DNA of 64,000 nucleotides from Mycobacterium sp. OAS707 (GCF_014873705.1 NZ_JADBDS010000005.1:248001-312000), one strand, 5' to 3'. Counted from the first letter of the stretch, positions 44,314 to 53,679 are shown. Notes: generated by a model not told the origin, from the sequence alone. Program-made: numbers and translations.

Positions 44314-45803
44314 TGGCTCCCTCCTGAAATGAGTTGTGCCAATTCGTTTTTCGCGACCTTACCCAGGCCAGTCAGCGGGAACTCGTCGACAACCAGCAGT
44401 TGCTCAGGCCACTTCTGTTTCATCAGCCCGCGCTCGTCGAGGAATGCGCACAGCTCATCTAGCGTGACATCGCGGTGACGCGGCGAGCGTCGCACGACCG
44501 CGCAAACCATCTCGCCGCGCAGCTCGTCGGGGCGGCCGAGGACCGCAACCTCGTCGACCAGGGGATGCGCCAGCAGCTCGTTCTCGATCTCGTCGGGCGC
44601 GATGTTTTCGCCTTTGCGGATGATCAGATCCTTGATGCGGCCGGTGATCACGGTGCGTCCGTCGGGCCTCAGCCACCCGCGGTCACCGGTACGGAACCAG
44701 CCGTCGGCCGTCGTCGCGTGCGACCACGGCTCGGCGTCGACGTAGCCCGGCGTCACGTTGGCCCCGCGCAATTCGACCTCACCGGTCGGTGCGATCCGGA
44801 TCTCCGCGCCTGGGATCGGCCGGCCGCAGCTGTTGGTCTGCTGCTCCTCCGTGTCGGTGGCCTCGCTGACGCAGATCGTTGGCGCCTCGGTCATGCCGTA
44901 GGCGTGCACGATCGGTACGCCCATGTGCCTGCGCACCTTGTGGTGGAGTTCGGGCGCGCAGGGTGCACCGCCGCCGATCAACATTCGCAGCGTCGGAATG
45001 ATCGGCTGGTCGCTGCTCGAAGCCAGTTGTGCCGACAGAAGTATCTGATAGAAAGCCGTGCTCGAGCCCGAGATCGTCACGCGGTTCGCCGCCAGCACGC
45101 CGGCCAGCTCAGGGCCGTCGACCTTCGGCACCATCAGCGCCGAGAAAGCGCCGATCAGGGCGCTGGCGATGTAGAGGATGCCTCCGATGTGCGCGATGGG
45201 GAAGTTGATCGTCCCGATTTCTTCAGGGTGGTCGCCCAACCCGAGATGTGTCACGTAGCCGCGGGCCGCGGCCAACAAGGTTGCATCGGTGTGCCGGACA
45301 CCTTTCGGGCGGCCGGTGGTGCCTGAAGTGAAGTAGATCCATCGCCTGTCGTCGGCCGAATGGGGTTGGCCCAGTTCGGAATGCAGGGCGGCAGGCAAGG
45401 CTCGCAGCTGCTCGACGAAATCGTTCGGCAGCCTGACGACGCGGACCCCAGGTGGCGCGTTGGCGGCTCTCGACTCGTCGACGACCAGAATGTCTGCGTG
45501 AGCGACTTCAAGCGCCGCGCAGACCTCTCGCTGCCGGTATATGTGCAGCACCGGCGCCTGGACTACTGCGCTGCGGGCAAGCGCCAGCATCAGCAATGCC
45601 GCCGAGGTATTCGCGGGCAGCTGCCACGCAACAGTCATGCCGGGACGGATGCCCGCATCCCATAGCCACTGGGTGCCCGCGGCCGACAGCGCGGCTACCT
45701 CAGCGACGGTCAGCGTCGCGCCTGCGCAATCGCGCAACAGCGGCCGATCCGGTTGGTTCACGGCGGACTCGTCAAGCAAGCCGACGACGGTATCAGCCCT
45801 CAC
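44310..45803 (-). CDS. AMP-dependent acyl-CoA synthetase (FadD-like)
   Basis: 497 residues from GTG 45803 (GTGA overlap with the hydrolase stop). P-loop-like motif YFTSGTTGRPKGVRH, A5 motif HAYGMTEAP, hinge GRIKDLIIRKGENIAPDEIE and catalytic Lys near the C-terminus (TGLGKVAKNEL). It activates a carboxylic acid with ATP and CoA. Operon order: thiolase, P450, hydrolase, ligase, ACAD-beta. Confidence 0.94.
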   Translation of the reverse strand: MRADTVVGLLDESAVNQPDRPLLRDCAGATLTVAEVAALSAAGTQWLWDAGIRPGMTVAWQLPANTSAALLMLALARSAVVQAPVLHIYRQREVCAALEVAHADILVVDESRAANAPPGVRVVRLPNDFVEQLRALPAALHSELGQPHSADDRRWIYFTSGTTGRPKGVRHTDATLLAAARGYVTHLGLGDHPEEIGTINFPIAHIGGILYIASALIGAFSALMVPKVDGPELAGVLAANRVTISGSSTAFYQILLSAQLASSSDQPIIPTLRMLIGGGAPCAPELHHKVRRHMGVPIVHAYGMTEAPTICVSEATDTEEQQTNSCGRPIPGAEIRIAPTGEVELRGANVTPGYVDAEPWSHATTADGWFRTGDRGWLRPDGRTVITGRIKDLIIRKGENIAPDEIENELLAHPLVDEVAVLGRPDELRGEMVCAVVRRSPRHRDVTLDELCAFLDERGLMKQKWPEQLLVVDEFPLTGLGKVAKNELAQLISGGSQ

Positions 45804-46654
45804 CGCGCGACCTCCTCCTTCGGCCCGGCGACAAATTCCCGTATGGCCTCGGCGGACTCGTCCGGGCGGTCCAGCATCACGTAGGTCGAGCTGTCCTCGA
45901 TGGGGCGCACAACCGCGGCGGGGAACGTCTCGGCCAATCGGTGGGCATGCGACAACGGAAACAACTTGTCGCTGGTTCCCCACGCGATCAGCACCGGCTT
46001 TTTCCAAAGCTTCAACGCGTTCACGGCCGCCATGGTGTGGGTGGGCTTCAAATCGGCGGTGAACCTGGCCGCCTCGCGGCGCACCGAGGCCGACGTGAGG
46101 AAGCCGCCGAAGATGGCGGGTCGGCGCGCAGCATCGATCCCGTTTTGGGTCACGGCCGAACTGAACACCTTCAGACCCGGTCCAGTAGTCAACCCCTTCA
46201 GAACAATCGCGCCCGCGGCTTGATTTAGCGCACACAACCGCACGAGCGGGGCGAAGGACTTCGGCGGGAAGTGTTCGAAGCTATCGCAATTGGTGAAGAC
46301 CAGTCTGGACACCCGGTCCCAGTCCAGCATCGCGTTTCCGAGCGCTGCGAGCACGATCCCGCCACCCGTGTCGTTGGCCACGAGTGTGACGTCGGACAGA
46401 TCGAGCGCCTCGAGGAGTCCAACGATCCGCCTGCCCGACGAGCGGACGCTGAGATCGACGCCTGCGCCCACAGTTTCGGATTGTGCGCCGAAGGGCCAAG
46501 TCGGTGCGATGCAGCGATGACTGTCGAACAGCCGACGCGCCACGTCGTCCCACAACGCCCCGGTGACGTAGGCGCCGTGGACGAATACCACCACCGGCCC
46601 GGATCCCGTGTCGGTGTACTCGATTTCAATCTCGCCGACGGCGACTGACCTCAC
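45800..46654 (-). CDS. Alpha/beta hydrolase with Asp at the nucleophile elbow
   Basis: 284 residues. Oxyanion-hole motif VHGAYVTGALW; the nucleophile elbow reads LVANDTGGGIVL, i.e. Asp rather than Ser, as in haloalkane dehalogenase/epoxide hydrolase relatives. The terminal His region reads IEDSSTYVMLDRPDE with no His, so the mechanism is uncertain. GTG start; the P450 ends three bases upstream. Confidence 0.85.
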   Translation of the reverse strand: MRSVAVGEIEIEYTDTGSGPVVVFVHGAYVTGALWDDVARRLFDSHRCIAPTWPFGAQSETVGAGVDLSVRSSGRRIVGLLEALDLSDVTLVANDTGGGIVLAALGNAMLDWDRVSRLVFTNCDSFEHFPPKSFAPLVRLCALNQAAGAIVLKGLTTGPGLKVFSSAVTQNGIDAARRPAIFGGFLTSASVRREAARFTADLKPTHTMAAVNALKLWKKPVLIAWGTSDKLFPLSHAHRLAETFPAAVVRPIEDSSTYVMLDRPDESAEAIREFVAGPKEEVAR

Positions 46655-46657
46655 CAG

Positions 46658-47872
46658 TCAGCCTATGCGCCGACCTGGGGTGAACCTGATCGGCAACTGG
46701 CGCACGGCGTGCACCTCGCCCGCGTCCTCGAACCGCTTGACTTCCCCGGCGAGTTCGAAGTCGGGCAGCCGTTCGAGGATCTGGGTGAGCATGACCTGGA
46801 ACATCATCTTGGCGTAATGCGATCCCAGGCAGCGGTGGATGCCTACGCCGAACGCCATTTGTTTCCTGGCATTTTCGCGGGACAGGTCGAGTTTGTCGGG
46901 ATCGTCGAACATTGCCGGGTCTCGGTTGGCCGCCGCCCACATCAGGATCGCCCGGTCACCTTGGCGCAGCGGTTGCCCGTGAAACTCGGCGTCGCGCGAG
47001 ACGGTGCGAGCCAGGCCAAGCGTCGGGGTGAACAGCCGAAGCAGTTCGTCAGTGCCCTTCTTGATCAGGCCCGGATCGGCGATCAGCTGACGGCGCAGTT
47101 CGGGGTCCGCACACAGCCGCAGCAGAACGTTGCCGGTGAATCCGCTGGTGGTGTCCATTCCACCGAGCATCATCAGGAACCCGTACATGGTGATCTGGAT
47201 GTCGTCGAGCGGCTTGCCGTCCAACGTGCCGCGCAGAATGTCGCTGAACAGGTCATCGCCCAAACCCTCGGCCCGTCGCTGTTCCAGTTGCTTGTTGATT
47301 TCGCCGAACATCTCCATGCCGGCTAGAGCAGCCCGGTCGGGGTCATGGGTGCGCTCGTGAACTGTGGTGTGCACCCAGTTCACCCAGTCCATTGCGCGCG
47401 ACTCATCCCATTTGAGCAGACGCAGGATGATTCGGGCAGGCACGGGTGTGGTCAACTCGCCGACGATGTCGCACTCGCCGCGTTCGATGAACTGGTCGAT
47501 CGCCTCGTTGGTGATGTCGATGGCCATCGATCGGGCTCGGTCAGCGGAGCCGGGGGAGAACTGCCGCAGCGTGACCTCGCGCAGTTCCTGGGTGTGCGGG
47601 GGATCGGATTCGATGGGCAGAATCGGGAACGGCATGCCGCTGGCGGGCACACCCACCGAGGGGCAGGAGTTGAACAGATCGTCGTCGCGGGATGCGTCGA
47701 ACACCGACGCGTAGTCGACGAGCGTCCAGAAGCCGTCGTAGTGATCGGAATACGCTACCGGACAGCCGGATTCGCGCATCTGCTTGAACGTGCCGTACGG
47801 ATCCTCCCGAAACTCGGGGGAGTGGTGGTCGAGGTCGACGTGTGCGCGAGGGCGCGAATCAGCCTGTGTCAT
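46658..47872 (-). CDS. Cytochrome P450
   Basis: 404 residues. I-helix LGGMDTTSGF, ExxR (DELLRLF), heme loop FGVGIHRCLG with Cys at about residue 348. It carries GVGIH where the two other P450s in the window carry GGGPH, so it belongs to another family. It is 16 bases after the thiolase and three before the hydrolase in the same operon. Confidence 0.95.
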   Translation of the reverse strand: MTQADSRPRAHVDLDHHSPEFREDPYGTFKQMRESGCPVAYSDHYDGFWTLVDYASVFDASRDDDLFNSCPSVGVPASGMPFPILPIESDPPHTQELREVTLRQFSPGSADRARSMAIDITNEAIDQFIERGECDIVGELTTPVPARIILRLLKWDESRAMDWVNWVHTTVHERTHDPDRAALAGMEMFGEINKQLEQRRAEGLGDDLFSDILRGTLDGKPLDDIQITMYGFLMMLGGMDTTSGFTGNVLLRLCADPELRRQLIADPGLIKKGTDELLRLFTPTLGLARTVSRDAEFHGQPLRQGDRAILMWAAANRDPAMFDDPDKLDLSRENARKQMAFGVGIHRCLGSHYAKMMFQVMLTQILERLPDFELAGEVKRFEDAGEVHAVRQLPIRFTPGRRIG

Positions 47873-47888
47873 AAGTGTTTTCCTCCCC

Positions 47889-49043
47889 TCACCGGCTCAG
47901 GATTGCGACCGCTGCCGTTCCGGGTGAGCCGTACAGTTGGGCGAGTGCCACCCGCGGCTCGTTGGGCACCTGCCGGTCACCGGCGGTGCCGCGCAGCTGA
48001 TGAACGAGTTCGTACACCTGCCGCAGCCCGGACGCCCCGACGGGCTCTCCATTGGCGAGCAGGCCGCCGTCGGTGTTGATCGGCAGCCGGCCGCCGATCT
48101 GGGTGACTCCGTCGGCGAGCAGGGCTTCTTGTTCGCCGTCCTTGCACAACATCGTCTCGGCCATGTGAATCACCTCTGAGCCGGAGTCCGTGTCCTGCAA
48201 CTGCGCGACGTCGATGTCCTCGGGGCCGATGCCTGCGATCTCGTAGGCGGCCTTCGCGGCCTCCGCGGTGGTGCCGGGCACGATCGGTAGTTCGATCGAG
48301 GTGCGCAGCAGTTCATACGCGCCCTCGCGGCGGCTGCGCAGCGCGCTCGAGCGGAGATAGATCGGTGTGTCGGTGTATTTCTTGGCCGCATCCGCGCGGC
48401 AGACCACCACAGCCGCAGCGCCTTCGTTGGGATTGCAGTACATGTACTGCCGAAGCGGGGCGTTGACGACCGGTGAAGCCAGGATCGCCTCAACGCTCAT
48501 CGGCTTGCGACGCCAGGCGTTCGGATTCTTTGCGCCGTTGTCGAAGTTCTTGGCCGCTACGCGCGCGAGTGTCTGCTCGCTGATCCCGTGATCGTGCATG
48601 TAGCGCATGATCTTGGTACCGAAGTAATGCGTGGTCAGGAACATGCCCTGGTCTCCGTACCACTGCGGCAAGCCCGCGACCGATGGATCGGCGCCAAATG
48701 CGCCGCGCGGATGCTTGTCGAGCCCGACCCCGACCGCGATCTCCGCCTCGCCGAGTGCGACGTCACGCGCGGCGAGCGTGAGCAGCGAGTTGCCAGTGGC
48801 GCAGCCGCTCAGCGTTGCGCGCGCAGGCACTCCGGTCATGCCGACCAGGCCGGTGATCGCCTCCGGATTGGCCACCTCGAGGCTGCCTGCATAGAGACTG
48901 TCCACATCGGAGAAGTCCACACCTGCGTCGCGCAACGCTCTACTGATCGCAACGGCGCCCATTTCCAGGGCCGAGCGGTCCTCATATCGTCCGAACGGGT
49001 GGAGTCCGACACCGATGATCGCGATATCGGGCGTGCTGCTCAT
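47889..49043 (-). CDS. Thiolase-family protein with His replaced by Glu
   Basis: 384 residues from ATG 49043, which has AAGGAG upstream; the longer GTG/ATG six codons before lacks this. Nucleophile Cys kept in LSGCATGNS, but the HDCF loop is QDTDSGSE and the loop normally GHPxGATG is NGEPVGASG, so a Glu stands where the activating His should be. Such variants are common among mycobacterial lipid-transfer-type thiolases, and thiolysis is uncertain. First gene of a five-gene operon, divergent from the CoA ligase at 49176. Confidence 0.88.
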   Translation of the reverse strand: MSSTPDIAIIGVGLHPFGRYEDRSALEMGAVAISRALRDAGVDFSDVDSLYAGSLEVANPEAITGLVGMTGVPARATLSGCATGNSLLTLAARDVALGEAEIAVGVGLDKHPRGAFGADPSVAGLPQWYGDQGMFLTTHYFGTKIMRYMHDHGISEQTLARVAAKNFDNGAKNPNAWRRKPMSVEAILASPVVNAPLRQYMYCNPNEGAAAVVVCRADAAKKYTDTPIYLRSSALRSRREGAYELLRTSIELPIVPGTTAEAAKAAYEIAGIGPEDIDVAQLQDTDSGSEVIHMAETMLCKDGEQEALLADGVTQIGGRLPINTDGGLLANGEPVGASGLRQVYELVHQLRGTAGDRQVPNEPRVALAQLYGSPGTAAVAILSR

Positions 49044-49175
49044 TGCGCTCCTTCGGTGCATACATGCGCAATCGGGAGGCCGGTTACGGCCGAGGTGCGC
49101 GCTGATTTGACGTCCGTAAGTCTATAAACATATACCTGATTCTCAGGCTGGAGTCTAGAATCGCCGTACCCGCGA
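49044..49175. promoter_or_regulatory. Divergent promoter with AT-rich CTATAAACATATACCTGATTC
   Basis: The 132-bp gap between thiolase (minus) and CoA ligase (plus) contains TCTATAAACATATACC at 49121-49136 followed by CTGATTCTCAG (49137-49147). CTGATTC is the half-site of the 35.3-kb palindrome, suggesting a shared regulator. Confidence 0.4.
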
Positions 49176-50684
49176 GTGAAGGCTGAGGCGTTGAGCATTT
49201 CGTTGTTGTTGGAGATGGCGGTGTCCGAGGACCCCGACCGGGTTGTTCTGGTGGACGGGCCCAGTCGGCTGACGGTCGCTGAGCTCGGTGGGTTGGCCGA
49301 CGGCGGGGCCGGCGTGGTCGCCGCATCGGGTGCTCAGCACGTGGCGTACGTGGGCTCCGGTGGCATCATGGCTCCGTTGCTGATTTTCGCCTCGGCCCGC
49401 GCAGGCAAGGCGTACACGCCGATCAACTACCGGCTGAGCGCGCAGGGTGTTCAGGAGCTGATCGAACGACTGCCGGATCCACTGGTCGTCGTCGACGGTC
49501 GCTACCGCGACATGGTCGGCGACGTCGGCAAGTACGTGATCGAATCCGACGATTTCCTGGCCGCAGCGCGCACTGCAGAACCGGTCGCGGAGTTCGCTGA
49601 TCCCGATGACGTGGCGATCGTCCTCTTTACGTCGGGCACGACCTCGAAGCCGAAGGCGGTCGAGCTATCACACGGCAATCTGACCAGCTACATCACCGGC
49701 ACGGTCGAATTCGGTTCGGCCGAAACCGACGACGCGGCGCTGATCTGTGTGCCCCCGTATCACATCGCCGGGGTCAACGCGGCAATATCGAACCTGTACG
49801 CGGGCCGAAAGATGGTTTATCTGACCAACTTCGAGGCGCAGGATTGGGTGCGACTGGTCGCAGACGAAAAGGTGACGACCGCGACCGTCGTGCCCACGAT
49901 GCTGGACCGCATCGTCACCGCTCTGGAACAGGAACCTGTCGAACTGTCCTCGCTACGCAATCTGGCCTATGGCGGCTCGAAGGTGGGACTTCCGTTAGTA
50001 CGCAAAGCACTCGACCTGCTTCCACACGTGGGATTCGTCAACGCTTACGGCTTGACCGAGACAAGTTCCACTATCTCGGTGCTCACTCCCGACGACCACC
50101 GCGATGCGCACGGCAGCGCTGACGAAGCGGTCGCCAAGCGTCTCGGTTCGGTGGGCAAACCAGTGCCGGGTATCGAGGTGCAAATCCGTGACGAGACCGG
50201 GCGGGTGCTCGGACCGGGGGAAGCCGGTGAGTTGTTCGTGCGGGGCGAGCAGGTCTCGGGAAGATACTCCGGCATCGGGTCAGTGCTCGACGACGAAGGC
50301 TGGTTTCCCACAAGGGATCTCGCAATTCTCGATGAGGGGGGATACCTTTTCATCGGCGGCCGATCCGACGACACCATCATCCGCGGCGGCGAGAACATCG
50401 CGCCCGCCGAGTTGGAAGACGTCCTCGTCGAGCATCCACATGTGCACCAAGTCGCAGTCGTCGGTGTCGAGGATGCGCAGTGGGGTCAAGCCATCGTCGC
50501 CGTGGTGGTTCCGGCGGCGGGCGTCAAGCCGGATCCCGACGAGCTGCGCGCGTATGTGCGGAGATTCCTGCGCGGATCACGGACACCGGACCGGGTTGTT
50601 TTTCGTGACGAGTTACCAACCAACGCCACCGGCAAGGTACTGCGCCGAGAAATCATCGACAGCCTTCGCGACGCGAACGCCTAA
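49176..50684 (+). CDS. AMP-dependent acyl-CoA synthetase (FadD-like)
   Basis: 502 residues. LFTSGTTSKPKAVELSH (ATP loop), NAYGLTETSSTISV (A5), GGRSDDTIIRGGENIAPAELE (hinge) and TGKVLRREI (catalytic Lys). Starts at GTG 49176. It precedes the 99-residue conserved protein and the alpha/beta hydrolase on the plus strand. Substrate probably a medium or ring-derived acid. Confidence 0.94.
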   Translation: MKAEALSISLLLEMAVSEDPDRVVLVDGPSRLTVAELGGLADGGAGVVAASGAQHVAYVGSGGIMAPLLIFASARAGKAYTPINYRLSAQGVQELIERLPDPLVVVDGRYRDMVGDVGKYVIESDDFLAAARTAEPVAEFADPDDVAIVLFTSGTTSKPKAVELSHGNLTSYITGTVEFGSAETDDAALICVPPYHIAGVNAAISNLYAGRKMVYLTNFEAQDWVRLVADEKVTTATVVPTMLDRIVTALEQEPVELSSLRNLAYGGSKVGLPLVRKALDLLPHVGFVNAYGLTETSSTISVLTPDDHRDAHGSADEAVAKRLGSVGKPVPGIEVQIRDETGRVLGPGEAGELFVRGEQVSGRYSGIGSVLDDEGWFPTRDLAILDEGGYLFIGGRSDDTIIRGGENIAPAELEDVLVEHPHVHQVAVVGVEDAQWGQAIVAVVVPAAGVKPDPDELRAYVRRFLRGSRTPDRVVFRDELPTNATGKVLRREIIDSLRDANA

Positions 50685-50700
50685 AGTTAAGGGAGTCAAC

Positions 50701-51000
50701 ATGATCAAAAACGGCACTCGGCTGCAGAGCCAGGTGTGTGACACGCAGGTGATCGTCGTTAGGACCGCCGACACCCTCGACGACTTGCGTTGCGGCGGGC
50801 ACCCGATGGTGGCGATGGGCACCGAAAAAGCTGGCGGTGCCCCCGATCCGGCGTTCTCCGACGGTGCGGTGATGGGCAAGCGGTATGTCGATGACGGCGG
50901 CGCCGAGGTGCTCGTGACGAAAGCCGGAGCTGGCACGCTTAGCGTGGGTGAGACAGCACTGACCCTCAAAGAGGCGAAGCCTCTTCCGGCCAGCGACTGA
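50701..51000 (+). CDS. Small conserved protein, unknown function
   Basis: 99 residues from the ATG at 50701 (AGGGAG upstream). Compact sequence with QSQVCDTQVIVVRTADTL, LRCGGHPMV and GKRYVDDGGAEVLVTKAGAGTL; two Cys near 14 and 32. I recall similar proteins beside acyl-CoA synthetases in actinobacterial catabolic clusters, but no activity is known to me. Tight operon: 16 bases after the ligase, two before the hydrolase. Confidence 0.8.
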   Translation: MIKNGTRLQSQVCDTQVIVVRTADTLDDLRCGGHPMVAMGTEKAGGAPDPAFSDGAVMGKRYVDDGGAEVLVTKAGAGTLSVGETALTLKEAKPLPASD

Positions 51001-51002
51001 GG

Positions 51003-51884
51003 ATGGAGCAAGCCCCTGTTTCCATTCCGGCGGGCGACATCACGATGGCCGCCGACGCTTTCGGCGACCCGGCCGATCCGCCTGTGGTCCTTCTGCACGG
51101 TGGCGGCCAGACCCGGCATTCGTGGAAATCGACGGCGGCGGATCTGGGTGGCCAGGGCTGGTACGCGCTCACAGTCGACCTGCGCGGGCACGGGGACAGC
51201 AGCTGGTCACCCGACGGGCGCTACGGCCTCGATCGCTTCGCCGGTGATGTGATTCGAATCGTCGATTTTCTCGGCCGCCCGCCGGTGTTTGTCGGCGCAT
51301 CGCTCGGCGGAAATGCATCCCTGGCCGCGATCGGCTTCAGGCCAGACCTCGCCCTTGGACTGGTACTGGTGGATGTGTCGCCCTTTCTGCAGCCGTCCGG
51401 AACGAGCAGGATCCGTGACTTCATGGTCTCGCACGCCGAGGAAGGGTTCGGCTCGCTCGAGGAGGTCGCTGACGCTGTGGCAGCCTACGTCCCCCACCGT
51501 CCCCGACCGCGCAACCTCCATGGCCTGCGAAAAAATCTAAGGCAACGCGATGGGCGGTGGTACTGGCACTGGGATCCCGCATTCATGGGTTCACCGACAG
51601 ACCAAGCGGTGCAGCGTGACCAACTCATCGACCCCGCGCGGCTGGGTGCCGCAGCGACCGGGCTGCGGCTGCCCACACTGCTGGTGCGCGGCGGGGAGTC
51701 CGACGTGCTCAGCATCGAAGATTCGGTTCGTTTCCTGGACTTGGTCCCGCACGCGGAGTTCGCCTCGGTCGCCGGCGCACACCACATGGTGGCCGGCGAC
51801 GACAACGCTGTTTTCGAGGACGTGCTCGGCGACTTCCTGGAGCGGCGGGTTCGGTCTCGGCTCAATTTGTTGGGCCAGCGATAG
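51003..51884 (+). CDS. Alpha/beta hydrolase, Ser nucleophile
   Basis: 293 residues. Oxyanion motif LLHGGGQTRHSW, nucleophile elbow GASLGG (Ser about residue 101), acid in RGGESDVL and catalytic His in GAHHMVAGDDN: a complete triad. Likely esterase, thioesterase or C-C hydrolase. ATG at 51003 two bases after the upstream stop. Last intact gene of this plus-strand operon. Confidence 0.93.
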   Translation: MEQAPVSIPAGDITMAADAFGDPADPPVVLLHGGGQTRHSWKSTAADLGGQGWYALTVDLRGHGDSSWSPDGRYGLDRFAGDVIRIVDFLGRPPVFVGASLGGNASLAAIGFRPDLALGLVLVDVSPFLQPSGTSRIRDFMVSHAEEGFGSLEEVADAVAAYVPHRPRPRNLHGLRKNLRQRDGRWYWHWDPAFMGSPTDQAVQRDQLIDPARLGAAATGLRLPTLLVRGGESDVLSIEDSVRFLDLVPHAEFASVAGAHHMVAGDDNAVFEDVLGDFLERRVRSRLNLLGQR

Positions 51885-51959
51885 TCGACAGAACTATGGC
51901 GCCTGGCCGCGATCGCCTCGGGCAGCGCCTGTGTGTTCCAAATTGAATAAGCGTCGCCA

Positions 51960-52181
51960 CTAGCTGGTCCGCGGTGGCTCAATTCGTTCGATTGTGTCGA
52001 CCCGATCGATGGACCGGTCGCACGACGCAATCCGACTGACACCAGTGGTTTCGGCACACGCCACCAGGTATGCCTCGGGGAAGTCGATCCGGTCGGTCTC
52101 AGACCTCGATGAGCGCAGGACAAGTGCGGGGTCGACGCAGAGAATCGATTCGACGGCGAGCATCGAGCGCCGCATTACCAA
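51960..52181 (-). pseudogene. PIN-domain (VapC-like) toxin, C-terminal fragment
   Basis: 73 codons whose end reads RIDFPEAYLVACAETTGVSR, then IASCDRSIDRVDTIERIEP. This matches the last third of VapC/PIN ribonucleases, including the acidic residues of the D-x-x-(D/E)AY helix and the SxDRxxDR strand. The N-terminal Asp-bearing strand and any antitoxin gene are absent, so it is a remnant. Confidence 0.65.
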
Positions 52182-52304
52182 TGCCCACCGCCTCGGTCAC
52201 GACAAGGTCGACTCGGCGATGCCACGTGCAGACATCGCTGCCTTTCTCGTCGCCCAACTCACCGACGAAACTTCGTCAATGCCCTACCGGACATCAGCAA
52301 CTGA
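52170..52304 (+). pseudogene. NAD(P)-binding SDR-like gene, C-terminal fragment with frameshift
   Basis: The plus strand encodes MPRADIAAFLVAQLTDET, and after a one-base frame change FVNALPDISN and a stop at 52302-52304. This is the typical end of NAD(P)H-binding Rossmann proteins (RADIAxFxxxQLxDxTxxxxxPxISN). Everything upstream is missing. Confidence 0.65.
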
Positions 52305-52398
52305 ATCCAATCGTCCTGAACCGGAGAGAGAACCTGGCGACATTCGATCCTTGGGGCTTGGCGCGCACACGTCGCTGAATACGTTGTGAACCGAAGAA

Positions 52399-53625
52399 TT
52401 ACGCGTTGGCCAGTGCTGGCGGCTTAACGGCGTTCGGATCGGGGTTGGCGATCGGCAGGCCCATGAAGCGCCGGGCGTTGTCGCCCATGAAGTCGTAGGT
52501 GCGTCGCACATCCATGCCTTCGGCGTACTGCCAGTATCGCTTGGGCTCGGCCAGGCCTTCGGGATGCGGCCAGTCCGAGCCGAACATCACCTTGTCCCAT
52601 CCGACCGTCTGCACGACGTCGGCGACCGAGCCCTCCCAGAACGGGCTGACCCAGACGTTGCGGCGGAACACCTCGTGCGGATGCTCCGGGAAGTTCTGTG
52701 GCATCTTGTTGTGCGTCGACTGGAGATCGTCGAAAAGTGGCTTGATCCAAGCACTTCCGTTCTCCACGCTGGCAATACGCAGCTTCGGAAAGCGGGTCAG
52801 GGTGCCGTGGCAGATCAGGCTGGTCAGCATGTCAGCGATCTCGCGGTGGCCGAGAGCAGTCCACTTGAACGCCGACATCTCGAACGCGCTACTGGTCGAC
52901 GGGGGTTCCCACTTGTCGATGTACTCCTGCAGCGGAGGTTGGCTGGCGTGCAACACGATTGGCAGCCCGGCCGACTCGACGTCTCGCCAGAACGGATCGA
53001 ACTCCGGCAGCGCGGGGGAGCGCCAACCCTTGTAACCATTCACCGGGGCTGGCTTGATCAGTGCGACCTTGGCCCCGTTGTCAAGGATGTACTCGAGCTC
53101 GCGACGCGCCTCGTCGACGAGGCCCAGATTGAGCACCGGCGTCGAGTAGACCCGGTTGGCGTGATTGAATCCCCAATGCTCGAGCATCCACTGGTTGAGC
53201 GCGTGAATGATCGCCACCGTGAGGTCGGGGTCCTCGGCCGATGAGTGTTCGACAAGGTTCGCCAGCGTCGGATAGTTCAGGCACGCGTCGACACCTTGGC
53301 GGTCGAGCTCGGCGAGCCGGTCCTCGGGGTTGCGCGCACCCGGCGGCGTGTCGATGCCGCGGCCCGACATCTCCCGCATCGAAAGCCCTTCGGGATTCTG
53401 GCCGGAGTAGAACTTTTCGTGCGCGCCAGGAGCAGCTACCCGTTCAAACGTCGGGTTTGGCATGTAGTCGGTGATCTTGTTAAGGATCGCGATCCGTGTG
53501 TGCCTACCCATCTGAACGAACTGCACCTTCGGCCGGAACTCGTCGGGCAGGTATTTGGTCAGCGCGTCGGGGGTCTCGTACATGTGCTGGTCGGCATCGA
53601 AGATCGGTGCCTCGGTGAACTGCAT
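52399..53625 (-). CDS. Amidohydrolase-2 (COG2159) family protein
   Basis: 408 residues from ATG 53625; an upstream extension of 24 codons lies in the promoter. DADQHMYE (metal site, residues 10-17), IVLHAS, and GSDWPHPEG near residue 363. It is the closest relative in the window of the first gene (same DQH-YE and SDWPH-EG motifs). Monocistronic and divergent from a TetR gene, with a palindrome between them, so probably controlled by that TetR. Confidence 0.93.
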   Translation of the reverse strand: MQFTEAPIFDADQHMYETPDALTKYLPDEFRPKVQFVQMGRHTRIAILNKITDYMPNPTFERVAAPGAHEKFYSGQNPEGLSMREMSGRGIDTPPGARNPEDRLAELDRQGVDACLNYPTLANLVEHSSAEDPDLTVAIIHALNQWMLEHWGFNHANRVYSTPVLNLGLVDEARRELEYILDNGAKVALIKPAPVNGYKGWRSPALPEFDPFWRDVESAGLPIVLHASQPPLQEYIDKWEPPSTSSAFEMSAFKWTALGHREIADMLTSLICHGTLTRFPKLRIASVENGSAWIKPLFDDLQSTHNKMPQNFPEHPHEVFRRNVWVSPFWEGSVADVVQTVGWDKVMFGSDWPHPEGLAEPKRYWQYAEGMDVRRTYDFMGDNARRFMGLPIANPDPNAVKPPALANA

Positions 53626-53679
53626 GATCGGTGCGTGCCTCTCACTGCTCGACTTGGGCTTGGTTAGGAGCTTGGTCCA

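Larger units (their letters stand above)
51885..52398. other. 514-bp stretch of gene debris
   Basis: No complete gene. It holds the C-terminal half of a PIN-domain toxin on the minus strand and the C-terminus of an SDR-like gene on the plus strand, abutting each other; the rest has no recognisable content. Confidence 0.65.
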
